From the NCBI GenBank assembly GCA_030272155.1, contig CP126199.1, positions 4,266,501 through 4,330,500 on the forward strand: 64,000 bases of DNA. Direction: 5' to 3'. Made by a program: the position numbers and the translations under genes. Below, one piece after another: positions 40,738 through 52,400 of this stretch (positions are counted from its first letter, which is position 1; every line of letters starts with the position of its first letter). Below the pieces are notes generated by a model, which searched no databases, was not told the origin of the DNA, and saw only the letters and a list, made by a program, of their open reading frames with translations. The stretch is from Tetradesmus obliquus. Its lineage: Eukaryota > Chlorophyta > Chlorophyceae > Sphaeropleales > Scenedesmaceae.

Positions 40738-42501
40738 CTAGTCATCCTCCAGCAGCATACCAGGCGGCAACAGCTGCCTCAACCGCTGCATTCGAGCATC
40801 CAACGACGTATCTGCTGCGCTGCTGGCCTCAGGCTGCACCTCAACCTTGTACAGCAGCTGGCGGTTGCACGTGTAGCACAGCTGCCTGCTGTGAGCACCT
40901 GTCAGGCCTGCCAGCAGCAGCCGATCACGTGCTGCTGCATCTGCCACAGCTCCGCTGTCTTCTGCTGCGGCAGCTGCAGCAGCTGCTGATGCTGGTAGAG
41001 GCGCCTTGCACACAGAGCACAGTAGCCACTGCTGCTGGCCGCCGCCCTCCGGCTGTGCCTGGGCTTGCGGCTGCTGCTGCTGCTGCTGCTTCTTTGCTGA
41101 CTGCCTGGCAGCTGATGACTGCATCTCAGCAGCTCCTGGAACTGCCGCCAGCGCATTGAACCCAAAAGGCTGCAGGTGCGACGCTGTGCGCAGGATGGTG
41201 TAGATGGATGCAGGCACGCTGCCCTGCATGTCTGCAATGAAGCGGTCTGCCAGCTGATTCACACTCGCTGCACCATGGGCGCTGCTGCCCCTGCCTGCAC
41301 TGCCGCTGCCGCCTTGCCGTGGCTGCCCCATCTGCCGGTCACTCCATGCGATGCCCTTGTAGGTGCACAGCGCTGCTAGCTCCTTGAGTGTCACTTCACG
41401 CAGCGGCCGCAGCACTGCAGGACCCCCCTGCTGCAGCAGCCTGGCATCCAGCAGCTGAATGTCAGCTGGCACAGAGAAGCCCCGCCCTTTAGCTGCTTCT
41501 GCGATTATGTTTGCTGCAGTCCTGCAAGCACACTCGCCCCGCAGCATGCGGCTGCAGCCCAGTGCAGCTGCAGCACGCAGCAGTAGCGAGTCCTGCAAGT
41601 GAGCCGCCAAGTCCTCCCTGCCAGTGGTGTCTGACACAGCGCCTAGCAGCTCCTGCAGCTGCTGCTGCCACTGCTGACGCCATTGCTGTTGCTGCTGCTG
41701 CTGCTGGCTGGTCCCCTGCTGCTCTGCTATTGAGAGGTGTGCAGCCTGCAGCTGCACCTGCAGCTGCTCAACGCCTGGCTGCTGCTGCTGCTGCTGCTGC
41801 TGGTCCTGCAGCAGCTGCAGCAGCTGCGCCTGATCCGCAAACACGTCATGCAGCTGCAGCACCAGCAGCTGCTCAGCAAAGCCTGCTGCTGCCGCAGCTG
41901 CCTGCAGCTGCTGCAGGCGCTGCTGTGCCTGCTCTGCTGGCACACCCCAGGCTGCGCTGCAATCAACGTGCAGCACAGCCAGCCGGAATGGCACCTTGCC
42001 CCGCTCTGGCCTGCTGCTGTGGGCGCTCTGCATAGCTATTGTGCACCACAGCAGAGCCATAGAGGCTGCACCGCCTGACACAGCAAGCAGCACACTGTCA
42101 CCTGTTGCTATGAGGCCTTGGCCCTTGGTGGCGTAGCGGAACTTGGCAATGACACCTGCCTCGATGCATGCGTTGCAGTAAGGCTCGTGCTGCCGGATGA
42201 GTGCCACTGCAGGAGCTGCCTTGCATTTCATGCATGTGCCTAGGCTGCCAGGCTGCTGTTGCTGCTGCTGCTGCTCCTCGGCTGGCGCGGCAGTGCTGGT
42301 AGCAGCCTGCCTGCGCGCCCAACTGCCAAAGCTGCCCTGCTGTTGCTGCTGCTGGCATCCAGTGCTAGTAGAGCATCCATTAGCGTTGGAGCAAGTTTTG
42401 GTCGTGCTGGTGCCATTGCATGATGTGTTGCTGCAGCTGCTGGCGGGCAGCTGCTTCTCGCTCAACAGCTCGTCGTCGTCAAAAGCACCACAGCCACTCA
42501 T
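40738..42501 (-). CDS. CTU2: Cytoplasmic tRNA 2-thiolation protein 2
   Basis: Partner of CTU1 in the cytosolic complex that thiolates the wobble uridine (mcm5s2U34) of Lys, Glu and Gln tRNAs, with sulfur supplied through the URM1 pathway. A single uninterrupted frame of 587 codons plus stop. The N-terminal Cys motif CMKC (90/93) with YCNAC (109/112) matches CTU2. The degenerate PP-loop SGGAAS (142-147) precedes a typical core: LLRAAAALGCSRMLRGECACRTAANIIAEAAKGRGFSVP, VLRPLREVTLKELA, and a C-terminal CSVCKAPLP/CYTCNRQL pair. Several CAG-derived Gln runs interrupt the core. It is the only clearly intronless large gene in the window, which may point to a retrogene origin or intron loss. It is divergent from EMC1 with ~320-360 bp between start codons. 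Confidence 0.92.
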   Translation of the reverse strand: MSGCGAFDDDELLSEKQLPASSCSNTSCNGTSTTKTCSNANGCSTSTGCQQQQQQGSFGSWARRQAATSTAAPAEEQQQQQQQPGSLGTCMKCKAAPAVALIRQHEPYCNACIEAGVIAKFRYATKGQGLIATGDSVLLAVSGGAASMALLWCTIAMQSAHSSRPERGKVPFRLAVLHVDCSAAWGVPAEQAQQRLQQLQAAAAAAGFAEQLLVLQLHDVFADQAQLLQLLQDQQQQQQQQPGVEQLQVQLQAAHLSIAEQQGTSQQQQQQQQWRQQWQQQLQELLGAVSDTTGREDLAAHLQDSLLLRAAAALGCSRMLRGECACRTAANIIAEAAKGRGFSVPADIQLLDARLLQQGGPAVLRPLREVTLKELAALCTYKGIAWSDRQMGQPRQGGSGSAGRGSSAHGAASVNQLADRFIADMQGSVPASIYTILRTASHLQPFGFNALAAVPGAAEMQSSAARQSAKKQQQQQQPQAQAQPEGGGQQQWLLCSVCKAPLPASAAAAAAAAEDSGAVADAAARDRLLLAGLTGAHSRQLCYTCNRQLLYKVEVQPEASSAADTSLDARMQRLRQLLPPGMLLEDD

Positions 42502-42860
42502 GGTTAATCTTCCAAACAGAAAGTTTCAGTGCTGATGTCTGGCTATCCAGGCTGCTGTGCTTTTTTTGCAGACAAGACACACAGCAGAACCGCCAGAACG
42601 TCACATGTTAACAGCGGTTTGCACCGTGCATCTGATCACTTCCGATCCATATAAGGCATCTCTCTGCTTGTTTCTGCATTAATCGTCTGCGTCTGTGTTG
42701 CGGCAGGCTCTTGTGCTCGCACATTACTGGACCCAGCTTACCACGTACACAACCGGAGCTCAGGAGTCTTCTGTTCAGTCATCAACGACCTGATGATGCG
42801 TTTCTAACCTTTATTGGTCAGATCATGCTTCAGCAACGTGGATCCTGCTCAGCACCAACA
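42502..42860. promoter_or_regulatory. Bidirectional promoter region CTU2/EMC1
   Basis: The gap between divergent start codons is about 320-360 bp. CCATATAAGG at about 42647-42656 contains a TATAA that could serve EMC1, about 170-210 bases before its candidate ATGs. No other element recognised. Confidence 0.4.
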
Positions 42861-45800
42861 ATGCAAGTACAAGCGCTGCTCCTGCTACTGCTGTTGGCCC
42901 CTGCTTGGGCCATTTTTGAGGATCAGGCAGGCACTTACGACTGGTACAAACAGTACGTTGGCAGGCCTACAACAGTAGCATTCCTACCTGGCAAAGAGCG
43001 GGTATTCCTTTCCACACAGCAGAACCTGCTGGCCTCCCTGCACACAAAGGCAGGCAGTGTTGCATGGCGCCGCAAGTACACAGAGCAGGACCCGCTTGAG
43101 AAAGCAGTGGCACTGCAGAAGCCAGCGCTGCTGCTAGCTGCCAGTAAAGGCGGCAAGTATGTGCGTGCCTGGGATGCACTTGAGGGAGGGTTCAAGTGGG
43201 AGGTAGTCATGTTTGACGGCACGACAGCTGTGCCTGGCGCATCTTGTGACATCGCAACAGTGGAGCTTGGGGATGGCAAAGGATCTGCTGTTGCTGCTGT
43301 GGCAAGCGACACGCTCAAGGTGAGATCTGATTTGATCAAGTTGCAAAGGAGCTGTGAGACTGCAACAGCACGATCAGCAGCCGCGCACAGTTTGCAGGAA
43401 ACCTGTGCAAGAGACACGGTACCAGTGAACTGTGTCAAATTTGCCGTGCTCAACACAGCAGTGCGATCGTCAGCGCCTGCAGTGCTGTTGCCCCAGCTTG
43501 CAGGACAGGAGGCTCAATGAGGTGGATGTATTCCCACAGCTGCCTGACAGCTGTGCATGCTGACGCTGCCCTGCTGCGCTGCCTCTGCTGCGCTGTGTCC
43601 CTGCTGTGTTGCAGCTGCTTGGCGCGTCCAAGGGTGACGAGCTGTGGTCAGCAAGCTTGGAGCAGGCCAGCCATGCTACTAGGAGGCTGCTGCTGACAGG
43701 TGCAGCAGTTGGCACCGTCAGCCTGGTGGCATACACGCCAGGGTGAGCTGGCAGGGACGCTGCCGCAGCGCTGTGTGCAGCATTGTCTGCCTGATAGCTA
43801 GAAAAACCGTTGCGTAAACCATGGTAGTGTGCTGTTGGTGGCACAGGAAGGCAGTAGCATGCTGCTACGCAGCACACACATGAGTGCAAACACAGCTGCA
43901 GCTGCAACTAGCAGCAGCAGAGCAGCTTGATGAGTTGTGTGGCTCCAGTACGCCCCGGCGTGTTGGCGCGTCAGCGCTCACATGGTGTGCCGCCCCTGTT
44001 ATGTTTTAACGTGCAGGTCCGCGGACGTGCATGTGCTCAGTGTTGCAGCAGCTGATGGCAGCTACCAGGACACTGAGCGCATCACAGCAGCAGCACCACT
44101 TGGAGATGTTGCTGCTGTCAGCGGTGCTGCGGTGGCAGTGATCAGCGAAGATGGGCAGCAGCTGTGCACTCTCAACCTCGCCGGTAGGTGCACTGCAACA
44201 TAGTTGACCTCTGGGATGCGCAGAGCTGCAGCACCGTGTAGACTGGCAGTGTTGCAGGCCATGCCACGATGTGCATTGGTGCTGGCATAGGTCAGCAAAT
44301 GCGCCCACGCTGGCTTGCAGGAGCTGTTGTGCTACAAAACAAAGACATGCTTGCTTGCCATAGTGCAGTCGTACAACAAGTGTTGCAGGGTGGAGCCTTG
44401 CACTAAATGACGGTTCTGACCATGCTGCTCTTGTGGCTGCCGTTGATGCTGCTGCTGCTGCAGGCGGCGTGCCGCAGGATGGCATGTCATGTGTGCCCCT
44501 GCAGGAGCTGGCTCCAGCCCTGGCTGCTGCTGGCAGGCTGCAGCTGGCAGCGGCTGGCGCTGGCGCCTTCGCACTGTCGTCACCTGGCACTGCCGGTGAG
44601 CAGCAGCAACATGTAGCAACTGCTTACTGAAATGCAGGTGGGCAGACCGCCTGCTACTGTTTTTTGGCTGATCATCACCAGTACATCGTGTACCACTGCG
44701 CCTTTGTAGCAGGTACCTGCAAATGCCTGTGGGTTTCGCAGGACATCACGCGTCAACCCTTGATTGATCCTGCTGTCTTGCTGCTTACTGCCAAACACGC
44801 ATCTGCTGTCCTGCAGGCGTTGCAATCGTGTCTGCTGACGGCTCTGTTGCCAGCTTCCCTGCGGCAGCTGCTGCATCACTGGCAGCAGCGACAGCAGCCA
44901 GCGAAGGCAGCCCTGCAGCATCCCTTGTAGCTCTGGCTGCCTCCAGCCCTGACGCCAGCAGCGTCATCGTGCAGCTGCTTGACACAGCGTCAGGAGACAT
45001 CGTAGAGAGGGCCAATGTAGCGTTGCCAGCGGCAGCACATCCTACCTCAGGTCCCGCTCCGCGCGTTGTAGCAGCATGGCTGGACGCTAGCAAGCGCAAG
45101 GGCGCTGCTGCTGCAGGCGGCAGCGTCCTGCAGGGCTGCAGGCTGCTGCTGCTGTGGTCCGATGACCAGATCACACTCGTATCAGGCGGTGAAGTCTCCT
45201 GGTCAAGGGAGGAAGCGTTGGCCTCAGGCACCAGCAACCTCTTCATCGACCTGCCAGCAGCACGCAGAGCAGCAGCAGCAGCAGCAGCGGATGCTGCAGG
45301 AAGCTCTCCGCAGGCGTCTGCTGCGTCTGCCGGGCTGCTGGGGCTGCTGCGCGACAATGAGAAGCTCAAGCGCTGGGTGCGGCTGCAGGTGCTGAGCGTG
45401 CTGGTGCAGTTCAAGCTGAGCAGCGTGCAGGAGCAGGAGGAGTTCCTGACGCTGCGGCAGGCGTTGAGGTGGGTGGCAGGACGCCGCAGCACTGTGTTGG
45501 CGAATGATGGGCGTGCTAGCCGCACCACAGCCATCTGCAGTGTGCCTATGCAATTCGACGTACAGCGCGCAGACTGCTCGTAGCTGGCCATTGGTGGTCA
45601 AGCACCCGCTACAGCCCGCACTGCTATTGTTCACCTCCTGCATCATACCTCCTCATGCTGCCGCCTGCCCCTGCTGCCCCTGCCTGGCTGTGCCTGCCCT
45701 CCCCTTATAGCGACAACAACCTGCCCTTCCGTGACACCAGTGGCTTCCGCAAGCTCATCGTGCTGCTCACCAGCAGCGGCAAAGCCTTCGGCCTGCACTC

Positions 45801-47886
45801 AGGCGACGGCCGCATCCTGTGGACCTCCACAGCGCCTGCGGCAGCAGCAGCTGGCAGCAGCGGTGCCAAGCAGCATCTGCGTGTGTGGAGGCGCTTCCAT
45901 GACCTGACACATGCGCCGCAGCTGGCTGTGATCAGTGCTGGTGGGGAGGGAGGCAGCTCTTCGCTGCTGGTGCTGAATGGGCACACTGGGGAGGTGCTGC
46001 AGGAGCAGCAGCTGCCATACGCAGTCAACAAGGTGGGTGCGGTTGGCGCTGTTGTGCTGTGTTTTGCTGGAACACATGTGACGTGCTTTGTGTATGACCT
46101 GCACTTGCGCGCAATGCACTGCAGGCGCACAAACTTGTTGAAAGTAAACGGTTGATGACTGCAGCACAGTTGCTTGTTGTGTAAGACTGGACTGCTGCCT
46201 TAGTGGCTGGGGCGTCCTGGTCTCTCCTGCTGCTGTGGACGCTGTGGTAACGTATTCTCTGTGGAAGCACCGCTTTCCTGCGAGGCTTGGACACGCCCGA
46301 TGCTGCTGCCGCCACTGCTGCTGCAGGTCATCCCTCAGCCGCAGCCAGTGCATGATGGCGCAGCAGACCAGTTCCTCTTCCTGCTGGTGGAGCCCTTGCC
46401 AGCCAGCAGCAGCACAGACACACAGCCCCTGCCAAAAGTACACCTGCTGCCCGACTCTGCCAGCACACAGCAGCACCTAGCCAAGAGCAGCGGCAGCCTC
46501 TTCTTCTGGCTGCTGCAGCAGGCACCGGCTGCAGGTAGCTCAAGTGCCAAAGAGACTGTGCTGCGTGGCTTTGGGTTTGAGGCGAATGCTGTGCCTGATG
46601 CCGGCAGTGGGCTGCTGCCAGTGGTGCCTGCCTGGCAGGTGGCACTGCCTGGTGCGCTGCTGGGCCTGGCTGCAAAGGACGCCACGGAGCCGGTGCACTC
46701 ATACGTCAAGGTGGGGACGCAAGGCACAATGTGATTTCCAGGAAGATGGGCAGTTGCTTGTGTGTCTTGCGTGCTAGCCTGCAGGTTAGGCGCAGCCAGG
46801 GCATACAACATGCATGAGCAACTTCCTGTGGACATGAAAGTTGGCATGCAGGCACGTTCCTTGCAGGCATGTCCACTTGCGCATGCTTCATGGCACCACT
46901 CAATTGCTCTGCCCGTGCTGCTCAAGCCCTCGAGCCCACCTCACATGCTTTTCTGGTGTATGTTCCGCCTTTGACAGGTGCTGGGTGACCGCAGCCTCAA
47001 GTACAACTACCTCAACCCCAACCTGCTGTTCGTGGCAACTGGCACGTCCCCAGCTGGCACAGCAGACGTGCCTGCGGAGCAGCAGCAGGTGTCGGTGACG
47101 CTGCTCAACACGGTGACTGGCGGCGTGCTGCACCAGCAGCTGCACAGCGGCTGTGCCGGCCCTGTGCATGCCGTGGTGTCCCAGAACTGGGTGGTGTATG
47201 CCCTCAGAGATGTCGTGGCCCTGAGGCAGCAGGTGAGGCACAGGGATGGTGTGCGGGGTGTGGGGTTGGCTTCAACTGGTGCTGTGCCAGTCCAGTCCAG
47301 CAGGCTGTTTACTGTTAGCACAGCAAGGAGCAGCCCAACACACAGCTCAGCTGCAGCCAACTCTGCTGGTTTCGTGTGGTGGTTTCAGCAGCCGGTGCAT
47401 CACTGCTCCTGCTCCTGCTCCTGCTCCTGCTGCTGCTGCTGCTGCTGCTGCTGTACAGGCCACTGTCATTGAGCTGTATGATGCCAGCCACCACGACCTG
47501 TCCATTGCCTCCATCCTGATGGGCCGCACCAAGCACAGCGCAGCGCTCAGCAGCTACAGCAGCCCACCACTGGAGGTGCTGAGCCAGAGCTTCTACCTGC
47601 AGCACAGCCTGACAGGCATGGCCGTCAGCCAGACCAAGCAGGGCATCACCACAAAGCAGCTGCTGGTGAACACCATCAGCGACCAGGTGTGTGGCACGAT
47701 TAGGGGCCTGGCAAGCAGCGCAGTTGGCAGGCAAGCGGTTCTACTACAATCAAACAGCAGGATGGTTTGTATTGCGTGCATCGCAGTATCCTGATGAGTG
47801 CTGCTTACAGCTTTTGCCTGCCACACTGTTCCTGCCACCTGGTGTATGCATCACCACACCCCCTCATTGCGGCAACCATTTTCATA

Positions 47887-47926
<40 letters not shown>

Positions 47927-48710
47927 AGGTGTTTGCGCTGGACAAGCGCTACCTGGACCCGCGGCGGCCGCTGCGGGCCAAGGTGACCCCCGAGGAGGCT
48001 GAGGAGCGGCTGCTGCCCTACAGCGAGCTGGTGGTGTTCAGCCCGCTGCAGTACCCCACGCTGGACAAGCAGGTGCGGCAGCCAGCAGCGCAGCAGGGCG
48101 GCGGCTTTGTGGCTATGTCAAGCAGGCGGCGAATGTGACATCTATCTGTGGCCAGCAGCATGCTGTAGATGCAAATTCGTATTGCAAGGTGTGCATTGGC
48201 ATGCTGTGAGTGGCACCTGTGGGGCAGAGGCAGTCAGCAAAAGCAAGCACGCTGCAGTGATCAGCAGTCCGCCGGCAGCTGCAAGAGCCCATCGTATGGT
48301 TGTGCAGCGCAGTGCAGCAGCACTGATACGATGCGGCTGGACATGCTGTGCAGCATGCATGTAGCAGCTGCTGCAAGGCAGATCTCGCAGTGCTGGGTCA
48401 TGGTGCTGCTCCTGTGCTTTCGACTAACGATTCTGCCTGCGCTGTGCTGCTGCTGTCGCCATTTCTGCTGCAGGTGCTTGGGCTGCGCGCTGTCAGCGTG
48501 TCCCCTACTGTGCTGGAGTCCACCACGCTGGTGCTGGCCTACGGCGCCGACCTGTTCTTCAGCCGCATCAGCCCTGCGCTGCACTTCGACTCGCTGCAGT
48601 CTGACTTCAGCTACGGGCTGCTGGTGGTGGCGCTGCTGGCGCTGGCCATTGGCACATGGTTTGCGGGATACAGCAGCCAGCAGGCGATGCTGAAGGCCAA
48701 GTGGCAGTAG
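42861..48710 (+). CDS. EMC1: ER membrane protein complex subunit 1
   Basis: Largest subunit of the ER membrane complex, which inserts tail-anchored and multi-pass proteins; its beta-propellers face the ER lumen. Eleven exons: 42861-43319, 43615-43742, 44017-44183, 44464-44595, 44817-45468, 45711-46032, 46327-46710, 46978-47232, 47459-47686, 47929-48072 and 48474-48710; 1035 residues in frame. The signal peptide is [17 protein letters not shown], followed by the family start FEDQAGTYDWYKQYVG. Propeller-type segments include VFLSTQQNLLASLHTKAGSV and KAFGLHSGDGRILW. The C-terminal DUF1620 part has GDRSLKYNYLNPNLL, NWVVYALRD, VIELYD, GITTKQLL, LQYPTLDKQ and SPTVLESTTLVLAYGADLFF, then one membrane helix (YGLLVVALLALAIGTWFAGY) and a short basic tail. 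An upstream in-frame ATG at 42825 would add 12 residues before the signal peptide. Most acceptors are CTGCTGCAG. Confidence 0.94.
47887..47928 (+). repeat. (CTG)13 tract forming an EMC1 splice acceptor
   Basis: About 13 CTG triplets run straight into the acceptor CTGCAG of exon 10, so the repeat itself occupies the place of the polypyrimidine tract. Confidence 0.85.
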
Positions 48711-49403
48711 CAGGAGGACGTCGACAGTGTGTACGTGTGGACAGCGTGTGTGTTCTCACGCGTTGGGTTTGAGTTGAGCTGTTGGTTGGGGACAGCCCAG
48801 GGTGTTGGGTACAAGGTAGCGGGTAAGCAGCTGCTGCTGCGTCATAGTGTGGTTTTGAGCATGGCTTGAGGGTGAAACGGGTTTTGTGAGCTGTGCACCT
48901 CTGCTTTGTACAGCCCGCTGCTCCTAATTGTTTTGGCTGCTGGCTGCTGCGTCAACCACTGCTCTGTGCAATGTACGACAGCTGCTGTGATGCCGACGGC
49001 TGCAGCTGCTTCTGGTGCGTGCATATGGTAAACTTCACATTGTTGACAGGCCGCTCTTGTGTTTGCATTAGTTGGGCAGCAGATCGGATGCGGTGCTGGA
49101 TAGCTCTGCTGTCGCGAGCCAGCGAGCGTACTGCTTTCTTGTCGTGCCATCTGCGGCTTCGGGCATTGTTGTATTAACTTAGTTCGGTTTGTTTCATATC
49201 GTTTCCGTGCTGATGGACGAGTAGTATGTGTTAGCAGAGCGTTACGTTGTCATTCCGGAATACACTAAACTTGGCTAGCACAAAGGCAGCAGACGTACTC
49301 AAGGGCCTCCAGAAGCTGCAACGCTATCTCGTGGCAACTGCTTTTACTATTTGCAACCAGTATTCTGACAACCAGTGCTGCATTCGTGGCCTTCTTTGCC
49401 ATC
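48711..49403. other. Intergenic / 5' part of next gene
   Basis: No recognised gene. The frame of the next gene stays open upstream of its first ATG as far as 49269 and reads strongly hydrophobic (LLLLFATSILTTSAAFVAFFA at about 49339-49401), so a missed first exon may add residues from here. Confidence 0.4.
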
Positions 49404-52400
49404 ATGGAACTCATGGTGCCTGTGACTCTGGCACTCGTGCTGGCGACATACATGGCTGCTTTTACGGCGTTCATCAAGACCAGCAACAAGCTCGCTCGGG
49501 GCTCCTGGGCAGCGGACAAACCAGTGAAAGTGAACATTTGGTGCTGCTGCTTCGAGCTCACCTTGTCTTCAAGCTACTATGGGCTGGCGTGGCTGCCCCT
49601 GTTCGTCTACCTATACATTGCTGCAGCTGTGGCACTAGTGCGCCGCTGTGGTAGGATTGCAGGACGCACGCTGGTGTCACTACGAAAGGTGGCATCCCGC
49701 GCATTCCCCAGGGCGAAGGCAACAGCGACTGGCAACAAGAAGAAGGCTATCAAGTACGTCTACAGCGTCGTCGACTCCACCAAGGCGCTTCAGCAGCAGC
49801 TCGCAGCCTTAAAGATGTACATCTCCAGCTCAGTAGCAGCATGCTTAGACATCCTTCGCCTTTCATTACATGCGTAACAGCTTAATAAACGCAATCGACG
49901 TTCAGTCCAGGCGCCTGGCTGACGCGGGAGTCCCTAGTACTGCTCGCCAGTACCATCAGTTGATGTTCCAGGCTACAGCAGTAGCAGCATTGCAGGCCCA
50001 GCAACGGCTCTACAAACCAGCAGCTGATAGCGCAGCATGCAAATTATGTTATTCGAAAGATTCCAATGCCAAATATTGTGTCCTCTTGCTGTGCAGGTCT
50101 GTCAGTGCAGTGTCCAAGGCCACCAACGCCACACCTGCTGCATCAACACCATCCGCTGCCAAGCCTAAGCCCCACACCAAGAAGAGCAACAAGCCCAGCG
50201 CTTCCTGCAGCAAGTTTGCCAGGTGTGTGAGCTGCTGCTTATGCAGCCTGCCAGGTGACAGCAAACACCACAGACCAAAGCCAACAGATGCCCGACAGCT
50301 GGCTGACAAGGCAGTGCATTGACGCTTTGAGTGCCAGCTCAGTTACTGTTACTTTGTTACAATGCAAGTATACCACCACACGCAGCTTTATGCACACTGC
50401 ACAAATTTGTAGCTGTACTTGCAGCTGCAGTTTTGGTTGCACATTGTGCAGTCTGCTTGCACTGCTGCCTGTCATGTAACAACAGCAATCAGCATGGCCT
50501 GCAAGTCAAAGCGGCGGCTGCTGCTGCTGCCGCTGACTGCTTCTGCCTGCCTGCTTCAAACCTGCAGTGCCGCCAACAGCAACACCTCCAGTGCCAAGCT
50601 GAGCGCCAAGAGCAACGCAACCACTGCATGCTGCGCACCAACGGCACCCATGAAAACTGGCGGCGAGAGCATCACCCCTGCTGTGACTGAGACATTCGAC
50701 TTTGACTTCAAGAAAACAACATTCTTCAGTGGCATCATCGGAAGCGGCAAGTCAAGCTTCATGTGAGTTCACAGTATTAGTAGCAGTGTTCACAGCAGGC
50801 ATTCAGCTGTGCAGTCGTGCCAGGCTGTGGGTGGCAGCGCCAGTCGGTGCTGAATGCAGCGACATCACTTTGCCATGCTGTGCAGTCATTACGCTAGCGC
50901 TGTGTCTTGCGCTGGCAGCCTAACAATTAATCACAACCAATGCAGAGAATGCTGGACTTCCAGGCTGCCAGGTCATCTATGCACAGCCTGCATGCGACTA
51001 TGCCAGGTCACCTGCAGTACCCTAGCCCAGCCCAGCACAGCACAGCACAGCACAACACAACACAGCCATCTCCGCTGCACTGCTTTGAATGGAACTGGCC
51101 AGACAACTGCAATGTGTTGTTATAGAGGACATGCTCTCCCAACGTTGCCTCACTGCTCTGCTTGTCTGCTGCTTCTATGCTTTGCTGCTGCATCTGCAGT
51201 GAGGCCATGGCCATCGCAAAGGTGCACGACGAGGAACAATCTGCACGCGAGAGCCGCCGCACATACCGCCGCCCCATGTCATTCGATGACATCATTGTTG
51301 ACGAGACCCTCAAGTGAGCACAGCTGCTGTTGAGTGGCTGCCTGCCTGCCTGTACTGCAGCTGTATGTGATACCTGCCTGCCTGCATGTACTGCAGCTGT
51401 ACTTGGCTAGCACTGCTGCATCTACTGCAGCTGTATGTGTTACCTTCCTTGGTAGGCGGGACACACTGCTGCTGGACACCCTGCCAAACATCTGGCTGGT
51501 CTTGCTGCTGCATGCCTGCTGCTCCTCACGCACCTGCAAACCGGCTGCTGCTGTTTTTTTGCCCACAGGTGCGACACTGAGGACACCACTTCCAAGAACA
51601 CCACCCCAACCGCAACCATCACCAAGAACACCACCCCAACCGCAACCATCACCATCACCAACCCCGCTGAGACCGCCACCAACAACGCCATCACCACTTC
51701 CGTCACCACCACGAACACCACCCCAACCGCCATCATCACCACGAACACCACCCCAACCACCATCATCACCACCAACACCACCCCAACCGCCATCATCACC
51801 ACCAACACCACCCCAACCGCCATCATCACCAAGAGCAACGCCACAAACAACGCCATCACCACCCCCGTCACCACCCCCGTCACCACCCCCGTCACCACCC
51901 CCGTCACCAACCCCGTCACCACCCCCGTCACCACCCCCGTCACCACCCCCGTCACCAACCCCGTCACCAACCCCGGCACCACCCCCGTCACCACCCCCGT
52001 CACCAACCCCGTCACCAACCCCGTCACCACCCCCGTCACCACCCCCGTCACCACCCCCGTCACCAACCCCGGCACCACCCCCGGCACCAACCCCGGCACC
52101 AACCCCGGCACCACCCCCGTCACCACCCCCGTCACCAACCCCGTCACCACCCCCGTCACCACCCCCGTCACCACCCCCGTCACCACCCCCGGCACCACCC
52201 CCGGCACCACCCCCGGCACCACCCCCGGCACCACCCCCGGCACCAACATCATCATTGACAACGCGGCAGCTGAGGAGGTGAGGGCAGTGAAGGCAAGGCA
52301 ACCCTGCACTGGCAGCACAGCATGTCACAGAATAATGCAGCCCTGTACTGTGCAGGGGTTACCTTGCGGGTTGCCGAGTGGTCATGAGGCTGAGGCATGT

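Noticed and set aside
40734..42535. Plus-strand frames opposite CTU2
   Set aside because: Shadows of poly-Gln and Ala-rich sense sequence. CTU2 motifs fix the strand.
51334..52328. PPSPPP protein on the plus strand and Gly/Val-rich frames on the minus strand
   Set aside because: Flanking exon phases select the Thr-rich frame. The others have no splice-compatible continuation that I can find.
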